Assembly: GCA_034189085.1 (NCBI GenBank)
Contig: JAXHVH010000001.1
Coordinates: forward strand, 1 to 64,000
Direction of reading: 5' to 3'
From: M55B129 sp034189085
GTDB lineage: Bacteria; Bacillota; Dethiobacteria; DTU022
Length of the DNA: 64,000 bases
A model generated the notes under the pieces. That model saw only the letters and a program-made list of their open reading frames with translations. It was not told the origin of the DNA and ran no database searches. Positions 55,453 through 63,607 of the stretch are shown here, piece after piece. How positions within the stretch are numbered: the stretch's first letter is position 1; every line of letters begins with the position of its first letter. Position numbers and translations under genes: made by a program.

Positions 55453-56244
55453 TTAGCGGGACGGCGCTTCGAGCGGCAGTCCCCCGCTGACCGGTATTAC
55501 GGCAGCGGTAACATATGCTGAAAGATCTGAAACTAAGAACAGAGCGGCTCCGGCGATATCTTCCGGTGTCCCCATTCTCTGCAGTGGCGCTTCTCTCCCC
55601 AGCCTTTCAAAAAAGGCATTCTTTTCATCTTCCGTCATTGAATCTACCAGTTTATCGTAAAAAGGTGTCCGAATTGGACCCGGCATTATGGCGTTGACCC
55701 TGATATTGAACGGCCCTACTTCCCTGGCCGTATCATATGTCATACCAATAATGCCGGCTTTTGCAGCATGGTAGTGTGGAGAAACTGTTGGCGGGCTAAA
55801 TGCTCCAAGTGAAGAAATATTGACAATCCTGCCATATTTACGATTTTTCATGTGTGGTATAACACCTTTAATGAACAGGAAAGCTCCCTTTAAATTGACG
55901 GCAAGAATGCGATCCCATTCTTCTTCGCCTATTTCGGCAACACTGGAACCGCCAGCCGTACCCGCTGTTGTACCAGCACAGTTAACCAGTATATCGATGC
56001 GGTTGAATTCATCGGCAACCTTTTTAATCATTGCAGAAACAGCAACGCCGCTGGTGATATTACACTCAACGGCGATCCCTTTACGACCTTTGCTTTGCAC
56101 ATCCTCGATAGTTTCTTCAGCTTTTACTTTGTTAATATCTGCAATAGCAATATGGGCTCCTTCTTCAGCAAACCGCAGGGCGATTCCCCTCCCCATCCCG
56201 GTTGCTCCTCCGGTAATTATTGCGACCTGATCTTTAAGCAGCAT
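55453..56244 (-). CDS. SDR-family NAD(P)-dependent oxidoreductase
   Basis: 263 residues with TGGATGMG near 10-17, NCAG near 88 and YHAAK preceded by His. ADINK suggests NAD(H), so this pair may use different cofactors. ATG at 56244 is favoured by GGAGG seven bases upstream over a TTG just before it. It is the first gene of the 13-gene run. Confidence 0.85.
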   Translation of the reverse strand: MLLKDQVAIITGGATGMGRGIALRFAEEGAHIAIADINKVKAEETIEDVQSKGRKGIAVECNITSGVAVSAMIKKVADEFNRIDILVNCAGTTAGTAGGSSVAEIGEEEWDRILAVNLKGAFLFIKGVIPHMKNRKYGRIVNISSLGAFSPPTVSPHYHAAKAGIIGMTYDTAREVGPFNIRVNAIMPGPIRTPFYDKLVDSMTEDEKNAFFERLGREAPLQRMGTPEDIAGAALFLVSDLSAYVTAAVIPVSGGLPLEAPSR

Positions 56245-56642
56245 CAATTTACCTCCGCTTCTTTGAAAATATATAAAATCTGTTCAGAAGATTTTGATTC
56301 TCCCTTAATACCTGAACATTTTTGTATAAATTCACTTTTCATGAAGCATACAATCACTAACTTAAATTAAACTGAAAAATAGCTGAAAAATAGCTGAAAT
56401 TTGCAGGATATATCAGGATAATTTTTCATTTTTCCGAGTTACGTTTTTAAATACCCATTTTAGAGTATTCATATAACATAAAGTATTAATTATAATATAC
56501 TACCTATTATAATATATATATCAATTATTATACTTTTGACCAAAGGAATATCTATATTTATATTTATTGGTATATAAAGAGATCCAGGCTAACGACAAAA
56601 GTCCTCTTTGTTTTCTTTTTCGATGGACCATTAATTAAGTGA
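56245..56642. other. Very AT-rich intergenic region with promoter-like sequences
   Basis: About 400 bases between the first SDR of the long run and the kinase stop. Many TATAAT-like boxes occur at 56480-56530, so a promoter for the SDR run is likely, but I cannot single one out. An 11-bp tandem repeat lies at 56372-56399. Confidence 0.45.
56372..56399. repeat. 11-bp tandem repeat CTGAAAAATAG, two full copies and a partial third
   Basis: CTGAAAAATAG at 56372-56382 and 56383-56393, then CTGAAA. It lies about 130 bases upstream of the first SDR start. The period of one helical turn suggests a binding site; the unit differs from that at 28043. Confidence 0.6.
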
Positions 56643-57857
56643 TCATTGAGGTTTAAAAGCAGAAGAGTGAACTGCCGGCAGTAGTTTTTGTACCGGAGGC
56701 TTGAGGGGCAACCATACATAAAATGTGCTCCCTTCCCCCCTTCTACTGGTTACCGAAATGTTTCCTCCATGTAGTTCAACAATTGATTTGGCGATAGTCA
56801 ATCCCAGCCCGGAACCGCCATTTTTCCTCGTTCGTGAAGAATCACTGCGATAAAAACGATTAAAGATATTTGGCAGATGCTTCTTGCTAATTCCCGGACC
56901 GTTATCCTGGAAAGTTAGTTGAACACCGCTATTTTTCTTGATCAAGGTAATTTTTATAAATCCTTTCTTAGGATCAGTATATTGAATGGCATTGTGAAAT
57001 AGATTTAAAATAACCTGTTTAATCCTATCCCTGTCAAAATTAAATCTTATGTTGGGTTTAACATCGAGATGAAGTTTTCTTTTTCCAGCCAGGATTCTCA
57101 GTTGCGGCTCCATATCAAAAAGAAGAGCATCCAGCGATCCCTCTCGCAATTCAATCTGAGGTTTCTGTTCAAGTTTGGTTAGATAAAGTAAGTCATCAAC
57201 CAATTTTTTCAACCGCTCCGATTCATCATACATGCTGGTTAAGGCCTGGTAGAGTTGTTCCGGATCATCAGCCGCACCGCGTCTCAAAACTTCTAAAAAC
57301 CCGCTAATGCTGGTAAGGGGAGTGCGCAGTTCATGCGAAGCATCGGCAATAAAGCGCCGCATCTGTTCTTTCGTTTCTCTTTCCACAGCAAATGAGGTTT
57401 CGAGCCGCTCCAACATTTTGTTAAAGGATTCAGCCAGCCGATCTATTTCCATCTGACCCTGCCGGGAGGGAAATCTTTTGGCCAGATTGCCAGCATCGAT
57501 CTGTTCAGCCGTATCTACTATGTCAAAGAGTGGATCAAACCTGATCGGTTGGGAAGCAACTATAGCTCCAATTGCTTCACCATTTTCATCTTTCAGGGGA
57601 ATGCTGATGCCTATATATGAAGTATGAGGCTCCCGGCCAAATTTCCTGATCACCCGGCGCCCTTCTTTCATGGCTTGATAAACAATACCCTTTTTATTGA
57701 TCGGATCGCCCTCTTTTACTGGCAGGACCACCTTGGTCCCGTTCAGGTGAATGAGGCATTTTTCCCTGTCATATACGCCTACAGCTCCGCTTTTTCCGAT
57801 TAACTCATGGAAACGCGGCATACAGTGGACAAAATATCTTATATTATCTCTCTGCAT
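56643..57857 (-). CDS. Soluble sensor histidine kinase
   Basis: 404 residues. Residues 1-105 look like a small PAS- or GAF-like ligand domain (VGVYDREKCLIHLNG, YIGISIPLKDENGEAIGAIVASQ). Next come a HAMP-like segment (110-160), the HisKA box with His175 in DASHELRTP, and the ATPase with N, G1 (DNGPGI) and G2 (GGSGLGL) boxes. I see no membrane helix although HAMP segments normally follow one, so it should sense a cytoplasmic signal. ATG at 57857 has GGGGAGAA. It works with the response regulator encoded 28 bases upstream. Confidence 0.85.
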   Translation of the reverse strand: MQRDNIRYFVHCMPRFHELIGKSGAVGVYDREKCLIHLNGTKVVLPVKEGDPINKKGIVYQAMKEGRRVIRKFGREPHTSYIGISIPLKDENGEAIGAIVASQPIRFDPLFDIVDTAEQIDAGNLAKRFPSRQGQMEIDRLAESFNKMLERLETSFAVERETKEQMRRFIADASHELRTPLTSISGFLEVLRRGAADDPEQLYQALTSMYDESERLKKLVDDLLYLTKLEQKPQIELREGSLDALLFDMEPQLRILAGKRKLHLDVKPNIRFNFDRDRIKQVILNLFHNAIQYTDPKKGFIKITLIKKNSGVQLTFQDNGPGISKKHLPNIFNRFYRSDSSRTRKNGGSGLGLTIAKSIVELHGGNISVTSRRGEGSTFYVWLPLKPPVQKLLPAVHSSAFKPQ

Positions 57858-57885
57858 AGATTCTCCCCATCACAATCACCGGGTT

Positions 57886-58578
57886 TCAATCAGCGTTGTC
57901 CAGATCAATCATATACCCGAGACCACGCAGTGTTTTGATAGTTTTTCGCTCTTTGTCTTTGAGTTTAGCCCGGAGGGATCTGATATATACTTCAACAATA
58001 TTGTCATCCCCGTTAAAATCATAACCCCATATTTTATCGAGAATCATACTTTTGCTTAGGACAATGCCGTGATTTTGGATTAAAAGCCGGAGAAGGTTGT
58101 ATTCAGTTGGAGAAAGTTCGAGAAGTTTGCCCTTAAATCGTATTTCTTTACGCGAATTATCGACAAATAGAGGTCCTACCTCGATTTTTTCAAGAAAAGA
58201 GGGATGTTGATTCCTGATGCGGGCTTTTATCCGGGCCAGCAGCTCATCAAAACTGAAAGGCTTGACCATATAATCATCTGCCCCACAATTAAGCCCCTTC
58301 ACCTTATCCTCAATTTCGTCCTTGGCCGTAAGCATAATAACGGACATACTATCCCTTTCTTTAAGCATACGGCATACTTCAAACCCATTCATGCCGGGCA
58401 TCATTATATCAAGAACCACAATATGCGGTTGAAACTCGCTGGCAATTGTAATAGCCGTTTGGCCATCCAGTGCTGATCTGACTTCAAATCCTTCGTTTTT
58501 CAAGCCAAGCTCAAGAAACTGTAAAATACTCGGCTCGTCATCGACCAGCATGACCCGTATTCCCTTAATTTTCGGCAT
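57886..58578 (-). CDS. OmpR-family response regulator
   Basis: 230 residues: receiver domain with the phospho-acceptor Asp57 (VVLDIMMPG) and DDEP near 13-16, then an OmpR winged helix (SPTEYNLLRLL, DNIVEVYIRSLRAKL). ATG at 58578 is taken because AGGTGATT precedes it by the right distance. It probably controls its own operon and the neighbouring catabolic genes. Confidence 0.9.
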   Translation of the reverse strand: MPKIKGIRVMLVDDEPSILQFLELGLKNEGFEVRSALDGQTAITIASEFQPHIVVLDIMMPGMNGFEVCRMLKERDSMSVIMLTAKDEIEDKVKGLNCGADDYMVKPFSFDELLARIKARIRNQHPSFLEKIEVGPLFVDNSRKEIRFKGKLLELSPTEYNLLRLLIQNHGIVLSKSMILDKIWGYDFNGDDNIVEVYIRSLRAKLKDKERKTIKTLRGLGYMIDLDNAD

Positions 58579-58593
58579 ATTCAATCACCTCTT

Positions 58594-58608
58594 ATGGTAT
58601 TATACCAT
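58594..58608 (-). promoter_or_regulatory. Promoter -10 box inside a perfect palindrome, upstream of the response regulator
   Basis: ATGGTATTATACCAT is a perfect 7-1-7 palindrome. On the minus strand it contains TATAAT, and 17 bases before that is TTTATG, a poor -35. A protein binding the palindrome would cover the promoter, so autoregulation is plausible. Confidence 0.5.
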
Positions 58609-58713
58609 CATTTGGTGTTTACATAAACATGCTTTGATCACTCTGTGCTCCATAAATTTAGAGCATGCAGTTTAATACTTTATTTAATTGTTGATATTTT
58701 TGGTTGCCTATAA

Positions 58714-60099
58714 TTACCACTTAGTTAGAGCCATTACTTCACGGACATCACTAACCTCTTCCAGTCGAGCAATCAGTTTAACAAGGTAATCGGCATTACC
58801 GGCCGGCATCGGTTTTTCAGCATGAGTAATACAATCCCGGAATTTTTCCTCACACTGGTTATAAGAAAGCGGTCTGGCCGGTGTTCCCGTGGGGAAGTCG
58901 ACCTGTTCACTAAATTTTTTACCATTTTTTGTAATCACTTCTACCCTGGCCGGTTCAATCCCCGGGTCAGTAAAAGCGGGTACCGGTTCAGTTTTGATTT
59001 TGGCAGCCGTAGCCAGGATTTCCTGGTCTTTAATTGCTTCTTCTGTAAAATCTCCTACTCTGACATGACCTTTGGCCAGCGCCGTTGCCACACACCAGGG
59101 CACGCTGAACTGGCTGTCAACAATATTACGGGGCCTGGCTTTTACTTCAAGAGGCGAACCCAGAAAACCATAAGTTGCCTCACCCAGTGAGACAAGGATA
59201 TTCTCGATATCACCGGGCTTGATGTTATTATTGCGGACCATGGTCAGGGCTGCGTCAATAGGAGGATGGGTCCCCCTGCAGCAGGGGTAAGGCTTGATGG
59301 ATACATTTTCTATTTCCAGCCTGGTTCCCAGTTCACTTAAAAGGCTATCCCGGGAATAGCTATTCTGGTGGTACACTTTAAATATACCAGCCTCTCCTTC
59401 CAGACTGTTTTTTGCTCCGGTAACCCCCCTGTCTGCGAGCAGGGCTGCAGTGATCCCCCCACGGACAGCGAATCCGGGGCCCATTCGCTTTGTTAAAGCG
59501 CCATCCCTGACGCACTGGCCATTCCCAGCCGACTGGTGGTAGCCGATCCCGATAGCATTAATTGTTTTTTCTTCATCCAATCCCATCACCATAGAAGCAA
59601 CAGCAGCGGCTGTCATATATCCGTAGAGCGTAGTGAGATGCCAGCCGAAGACATGGACATTTTGGCCCGGCCTTGTCGCCAGCCCAAGACGGCAGATAAG
59701 ATCAGTTCCCAGAGCATTTATTCGAATAAAATCTTTACCACTAAGCCCCCCAGCATATTCAGCCATAGCAAGTAAGGTTGAAATTGTTACTACACCGGGG
59801 TGAATAATTGCCGCTTCATGGACATCATCATAGTCCAGTGAATGAACCATCGTTGCATTTACCTGGGCAGCGTTTGCTACAGGCAGTTTATTACCTCGGT
59901 ATATAATACTGCTCTGTTCGGCTCCTCCCGTATCAGTATAAAGTTCGGTGATTTCTTTGGCACCACTTTTCGAAGAGCCGGCCGTTGCCACTCCAATAAA
60001 ATCCAGAAGTTGTTTTTTGGTTGTTTCAATGGCATTTGTGGATAAATCATTGTAACTTATTGCCGAAAAATTTCTGACAAAGCGACAGGTTGCATCCAC
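58714..60099 (-). CDS. MmgE/PrpD family protein
   Basis: 461 residues, full length. LDYDDVHEAAIIHPG near 95-109, KRMGPGFAVRGG near 206 and KPYPCCRGTHP near 275 are the family sites. It follows the mutase-activating protein gene by 61 bases, so it probably handles the substrate or product of the B12 mutase, for example by making or hydrating an unsaturated dicarboxylate. The start is GTG at 60099 with GGTGA upstream. Confidence 0.8.
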   Translation of the reverse strand: MDATCRFVRNFSAISYNDLSTNAIETTKKQLLDFIGVATAGSSKSGAKEITELYTDTGGAEQSSIIYRGNKLPVANAAQVNATMVHSLDYDDVHEAAIIHPGVVTISTLLAMAEYAGGLSGKDFIRINALGTDLICRLGLATRPGQNVHVFGWHLTTLYGYMTAAAVASMVMGLDEEKTINAIGIGYHQSAGNGQCVRDGALTKRMGPGFAVRGGITAALLADRGVTGAKNSLEGEAGIFKVYHQNSYSRDSLLSELGTRLEIENVSIKPYPCCRGTHPPIDAALTMVRNNNIKPGDIENILVSLGEATYGFLGSPLEVKARPRNIVDSQFSVPWCVATALAKGHVRVGDFTEEAIKDQEILATAAKIKTEPVPAFTDPGIEPARVEVITKNGKKFSEQVDFPTGTPARPLSYNQCEEKFRDCITHAEKPMPAGNADYLVKLIARLEEVSDVREVMALTKW

Positions 60100-60160
60100 T
60101 GTGTGTCACCTTCCCCATACTGATGAGTTATGAACAGCTTAAAATATCAATCTTTTTAAT

Positions 60161-61531
60161 CTAAAGATAACGCAAATATTTCCGGCCGATAGATAAAGCT
60201 TTTACCGAATCTGTCCCGGCAAGCAGACCTACAGAAAAAAGAATGTTTCGTTCATCAAGTACTAGCTGGGGAGCTATGGGTTTCAGGATATGCTGCTCTG
60301 TGTCTCTGAAAAGAGCCCCTTCCAGAACATCCTTTGGCTGTGGAGAAAATGAGATAGCCCCTCCTGAACCGATTACATTTTTCACTGCAGTAAGATCTTT
60401 ACCTCGCTGAACAGGCATATCTCCACCCGGAGTGACAATCATTTCTATCCTTCCCACGTGGCGAGTTACAGCCGTATCAACAGCCAACCGTGAGAGCAGT
60501 AAATGTACCTCGACCCGGGTATCATCATACATAATTTCCCGATTGCGCCGCAAATCTTCTACAATCTCTTCAAAGTGTTCGGGGACTGATTCAGCCTGCG
60601 CTAATTCCTGAAGATTTACCAGGTTATGGTAAAGACCTAGATCTCCTTCTACGGTTCTTTTTATATATGGTTCAGGAAGTCCAACTATGTGAACAGCCTT
60701 TTTCGAAGAAAACCCCATGGCAACAGAATAAACATCGGTGGTCGCTCCTCCCACATCAACAACCAGCAATTCTCCCAGCCCGGGACATTTCGTAGTTCCT
60801 TCCGCCAGCAATTTTGCTGCTTCCAATACTGCTGAAGGTGTAGGCATAATCACGTCACCAATAATCTTTTTGGCTTTAGTGATCCCCTTGGCTTCAGTGA
60901 TCCTGTTGATGAAAAGCTCCCTGATTACGCAATTTGTAGGCCCCACATTCAGGGTCCCTATTTCCGGCATTACATTTTTTGTAAATATTACGTTTTTTTT
61001 ACTATCTCCAAAAATTGCATGAATATCATCATAGGCCGATTTATTGCCGGCGACAATAATATTACGGATGTTTTCACCAGCCCTGGCAAGCAACGAAGCA
61101 TTTCTGACAATCACTTTTTTATTTCCACCGTCGGTTCCACCGGTAAGTAAAACTATATCAGGATCCATTTCTTCGATCTCATCCAATTCTCCGGCAGATA
61201 AATCGTAAGAAAATTCACCAACAATCTTCGCCCCGGCGCCCAGAGCAGCTAACCGGCCGGCTTCAGTAGTATATTCTTTTACCAGACCAACACATACGAC
61301 TCTCAGACCACCGGCGGCGCTGCTGCAAGCTATTGCCCTTCTGCGATCTTCAGCACCTATTTTAATTTCCTTTGAAAGCTCGGTAAACGCATCTTCAAGG
61401 CCGGCCGTAATGTCAACATCAACAGTTGAAGGAACCTGAATTCTAGCCAGCAGCTCTTCATTGTCCAGATCAAAGGCAGCCATTTTGGTATAAGTGCTTC
61501 CAAAATCAATAAATATATTTATTCTGCTCAT
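60161..61531 (-). CDS. glmL: GlmL/MutL-type chaperone of a B12 mutase
   Basis: 456 residues of the glutamate-mutase-associated MutL family, an ASKHA-fold ATPase (FIDFGSTYTKMAAFD near 7-21, GGTDGG near 130, VDVGGATTD near 255). It is thought to protect or reactivate the adenosylcobalamin enzyme. It is downstream of the S and E subunits with 18 bases to the former. ATG at 61531. Confidence 0.85.
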   Translation of the reverse strand: MSRINIFIDFGSTYTKMAAFDLDNEELLARIQVPSTVDVDITAGLEDAFTELSKEIKIGAEDRRRAIACSSAAGGLRVVCVGLVKEYTTEAGRLAALGAGAKIVGEFSYDLSAGELDEIEEMDPDIVLLTGGTDGGNKKVIVRNASLLARAGENIRNIIVAGNKSAYDDIHAIFGDSKKNVIFTKNVMPEIGTLNVGPTNCVIRELFINRITEAKGITKAKKIIGDVIMPTPSAVLEAAKLLAEGTTKCPGLGELLVVDVGGATTDVYSVAMGFSSKKAVHIVGLPEPYIKRTVEGDLGLYHNLVNLQELAQAESVPEHFEEIVEDLRRNREIMYDDTRVEVHLLLSRLAVDTAVTRHVGRIEMIVTPGGDMPVQRGKDLTAVKNVIGSGGAISFSPQPKDVLEGALFRDTEQHILKPIAPQLVLDERNILFSVGLLAGTDSVKALSIGRKYLRYL

Positions 61532-61549
61532 TATTAACCTTTCTACCCT

Positions 61550-61975
61550 TTAAAGTTTTCCCTTGGCCTTTAGATCAGTCCGTAAATCTTCAATTGCAGC
61601 GTCCAAATCCGCTTCCGGAGGGTAGACCCGATCAAAACCGAGCTCCTTGAACTTGGCCACATCATCTGCAAACTTATGTCTCGATACACCCAGGATGCCA
61701 CCGATGTATAATACTATGTCTTCGAGGCCGGCCTCCAGGCACTTTTCTTTAAAACCTCTCACATCGATCTCCGCCATACCATAAAGGGAACTCATCAAAA
61801 TTGCATCGGCATCGGTTTCCTGAGCAGCTTTTATAAATTCTTCCGGCGGAGTCAGTGCACCCAGCTCAACCACATTAAATCCAGCATCTCTTAAAGCTCG
61901 CGAGAGCACTTTTGTTCCTATAACATGTGCATCCACACCAACAGTTCCTGTAATTACCGTCGGGTTTTCCTTCAT
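61550..61975 (-). CDS. glmS: B12-binding small subunit of a glutamate-mutase-type enzyme (GlmS)
   Basis: 141 residues, the stand-alone cobalamin domain. DAHVIG (14-19) is the DXHXXG motif whose His binds cobalt; SSLYGMAEID and YIGG follow as in GlmS. It pairs with the large subunit encoded 36 bases upstream to build the active site around adenosylcobalamin. ATG at 61975 has GGAGGAA. Confidence 0.9.
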   Translation of the reverse strand: MKENPTVITGTVGVDAHVIGTKVLSRALRDAGFNVVELGALTPPEEFIKAAQETDADAILMSSLYGMAEIDVRGFKEKCLEAGLEDIVLYIGGILGVSRHKFADDVAKFKELGFDRVYPPEADLDAAIEDLRTDLKAKGKL

Positions 61976-62011
61976 TGTGCAGAGTTCCTCCTATTCCATA
62001 ATTGAAAATGT

Positions 62012-63493
62012 CTATTTACGGGGCTTTCCCAGAAGCTGCCCTTTGCTGATAGCCCAAAAATCATCAATAGCCGCATAATAATCCATTTTTCTGTTTTCCT
62101 TCTTCTCCCTTTCCGCTACCTTTGCCCGGTGGAACTCTTTGATCTCTTCAGGTATAGGCAAACTGCCAAATTCTACATAACGGCAGGCGCCTCTGCTATC
62201 ACGGACCCCGAGCACGTTATCTTTAGCATGGATATTCAGTGGAAACGGAGAATCCAGCACTCCGGCATCTACCGCTTTTATTGCTCCTATCACAATATCT
62301 CCATTACCCAGTTTGAGAACCGCCTCCAGGATAGCTGTCACTTCTGTTTCAAGTACTTTTGATTCCGTTTCTATCTCTTCATTATCCATTTTAATTTTCT
62401 GAGTCCGGACTACCTGGTTGATCCAGTTGGCCGCTTTATAAGTTTCCACATGGGCATCTTTTGTTGGGACACCAATGCCCTCATCAATCGACCGGGGCGA
62501 TACAATTTCCGCTTCTCCCAGCGCACCAACAAAGCAGGTGTATGTAACATAGCCAAATGCTCCCCCCCTGTCCCTGGGGAAAGCAAACAGCGGAACCTGC
62601 TGGGCAGAGGTGCCGGGGATTATGACATCGTTGTAACCAAAGCGATCCAGGTATCGACGCAACAACTTCGGTGTAACTCTGATCGCGGCAATATCTTGAG
62701 CAAGGTGGCCCTGGCATTCAACGAGCGGAAGAACGCTCTTAACCCCCTGCTCCGCTGCTACAAGCCCTTCAATTATAATTGTAGCCACATTGATACTAAT
62801 GGGAAAAACACCATTTGGCAGCCATCCATGTAAATCACTGGTGATAATAACACCCTGATCGGCATACCATCCCATTAATCTGGATAAGTATTGCGAAGTT
62901 CCGATACATTCTTCCAGAGTTGCTGTTTTGTCATAACTACCAAACCAGGGGAAAAAACTGGTCGGCTGGGCTGTCATTCCCGAAGCAAAGGCAATCTCGC
63001 CAACCAAACTGTTGGACAAACGTGATGTCCGCGGGTTAAAAGCAGCACCGCAGGATTCGACTACTTTGCGGGTATTTTTCACTCCATGGTTTATGATGGG
63101 GTAACCGTTAAGCATAGCCCGCCCACTTTTTTTGCTTTCTTCCAGGGCTTGCTCTACTTTTTCAAATTGCAGGTGTCGTGTATAACTGTCCGTTGTGCAC
63201 GGTAATAACGGCACGCCCGCTTCATAAAGGGTCTGGACAAGCTCAATTTCATCTTCGACCAGCGGTGTCCCTGCCCTGGGGAATACTACCGTCCGGCCTT
63301 CTTCTCTGAGTTTTTGTATTACTTTACAAAAATTTTTATTATCAGGCATACTTTTCTGGTACTCAACGGCTTCTTCCAGATCTACTTCTTTTCCCGTAGG
63401 CCACAGCGAAAGCACGGATTTTCTCATTGCCATAAATTTTTCTTCATCAATTCTTTTTTGCTTAACTTCATGTTTTACTTTTCCTTCTGACAC
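62012..63493 (-). CDS. Glutamate-mutase-type large subunit (GlmE homologue), probably altered substrate
   Basis: 493 residues from a GTG at 63493 behind AGGAGGAAGG (the open frame runs about 33 codons further up without such a site). Counting from this start, the arginines that grip both substrate carboxylates in Clostridium cochlearium GlmE (66, 100, 149) match Arg73, Arg106 and Arg155. With the same offset of six, Glu171 and Tyr177, which contact the amino group side, become Pro177 and Trp183, while Tyr181 is Tyr187. Reference positions are from memory, but the constant offset supports the alignment. The fold and partner genes say B12 carbon-skeleton mutase; the pocket says the substrate is probably a dicarboxylate without the amino group. 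No methylaspartate ammonia-lyase is nearby. Confidence 0.85.
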   Translation of the reverse strand: MSEGKVKHEVKQKRIDEEKFMAMRKSVLSLWPTGKEVDLEEAVEYQKSMPDNKNFCKVIQKLREEGRTVVFPRAGTPLVEDEIELVQTLYEAGVPLLPCTTDSYTRHLQFEKVEQALEESKKSGRAMLNGYPIINHGVKNTRKVVESCGAAFNPRTSRLSNSLVGEIAFASGMTAQPTSFFPWFGSYDKTATLEECIGTSQYLSRLMGWYADQGVIITSDLHGWLPNGVFPISINVATIIIEGLVAAEQGVKSVLPLVECQGHLAQDIAAIRVTPKLLRRYLDRFGYNDVIIPGTSAQQVPLFAFPRDRGGAFGYVTYTCFVGALGEAEIVSPRSIDEGIGVPTKDAHVETYKAANWINQVVRTQKIKMDNEEIETESKVLETEVTAILEAVLKLGNGDIVIGAIKAVDAGVLDSPFPLNIHAKDNVLGVRDSRGACRYVEFGSLPIPEEIKEFHRAKVAEREKKENRKMDYYAAIDDFWAISKGQLLGKPRK

Positions 63494-63607
63494 AATATCC
63501 TTCCTCCTCATCCGGAATATCTTCCTCCCGCGAAACAGTTGCAAACAACGAAAAGTTAACCAGCCTTTTTCTCTTGTTAACGTGATCATCACAATTTAAA
63601 ACATTTT

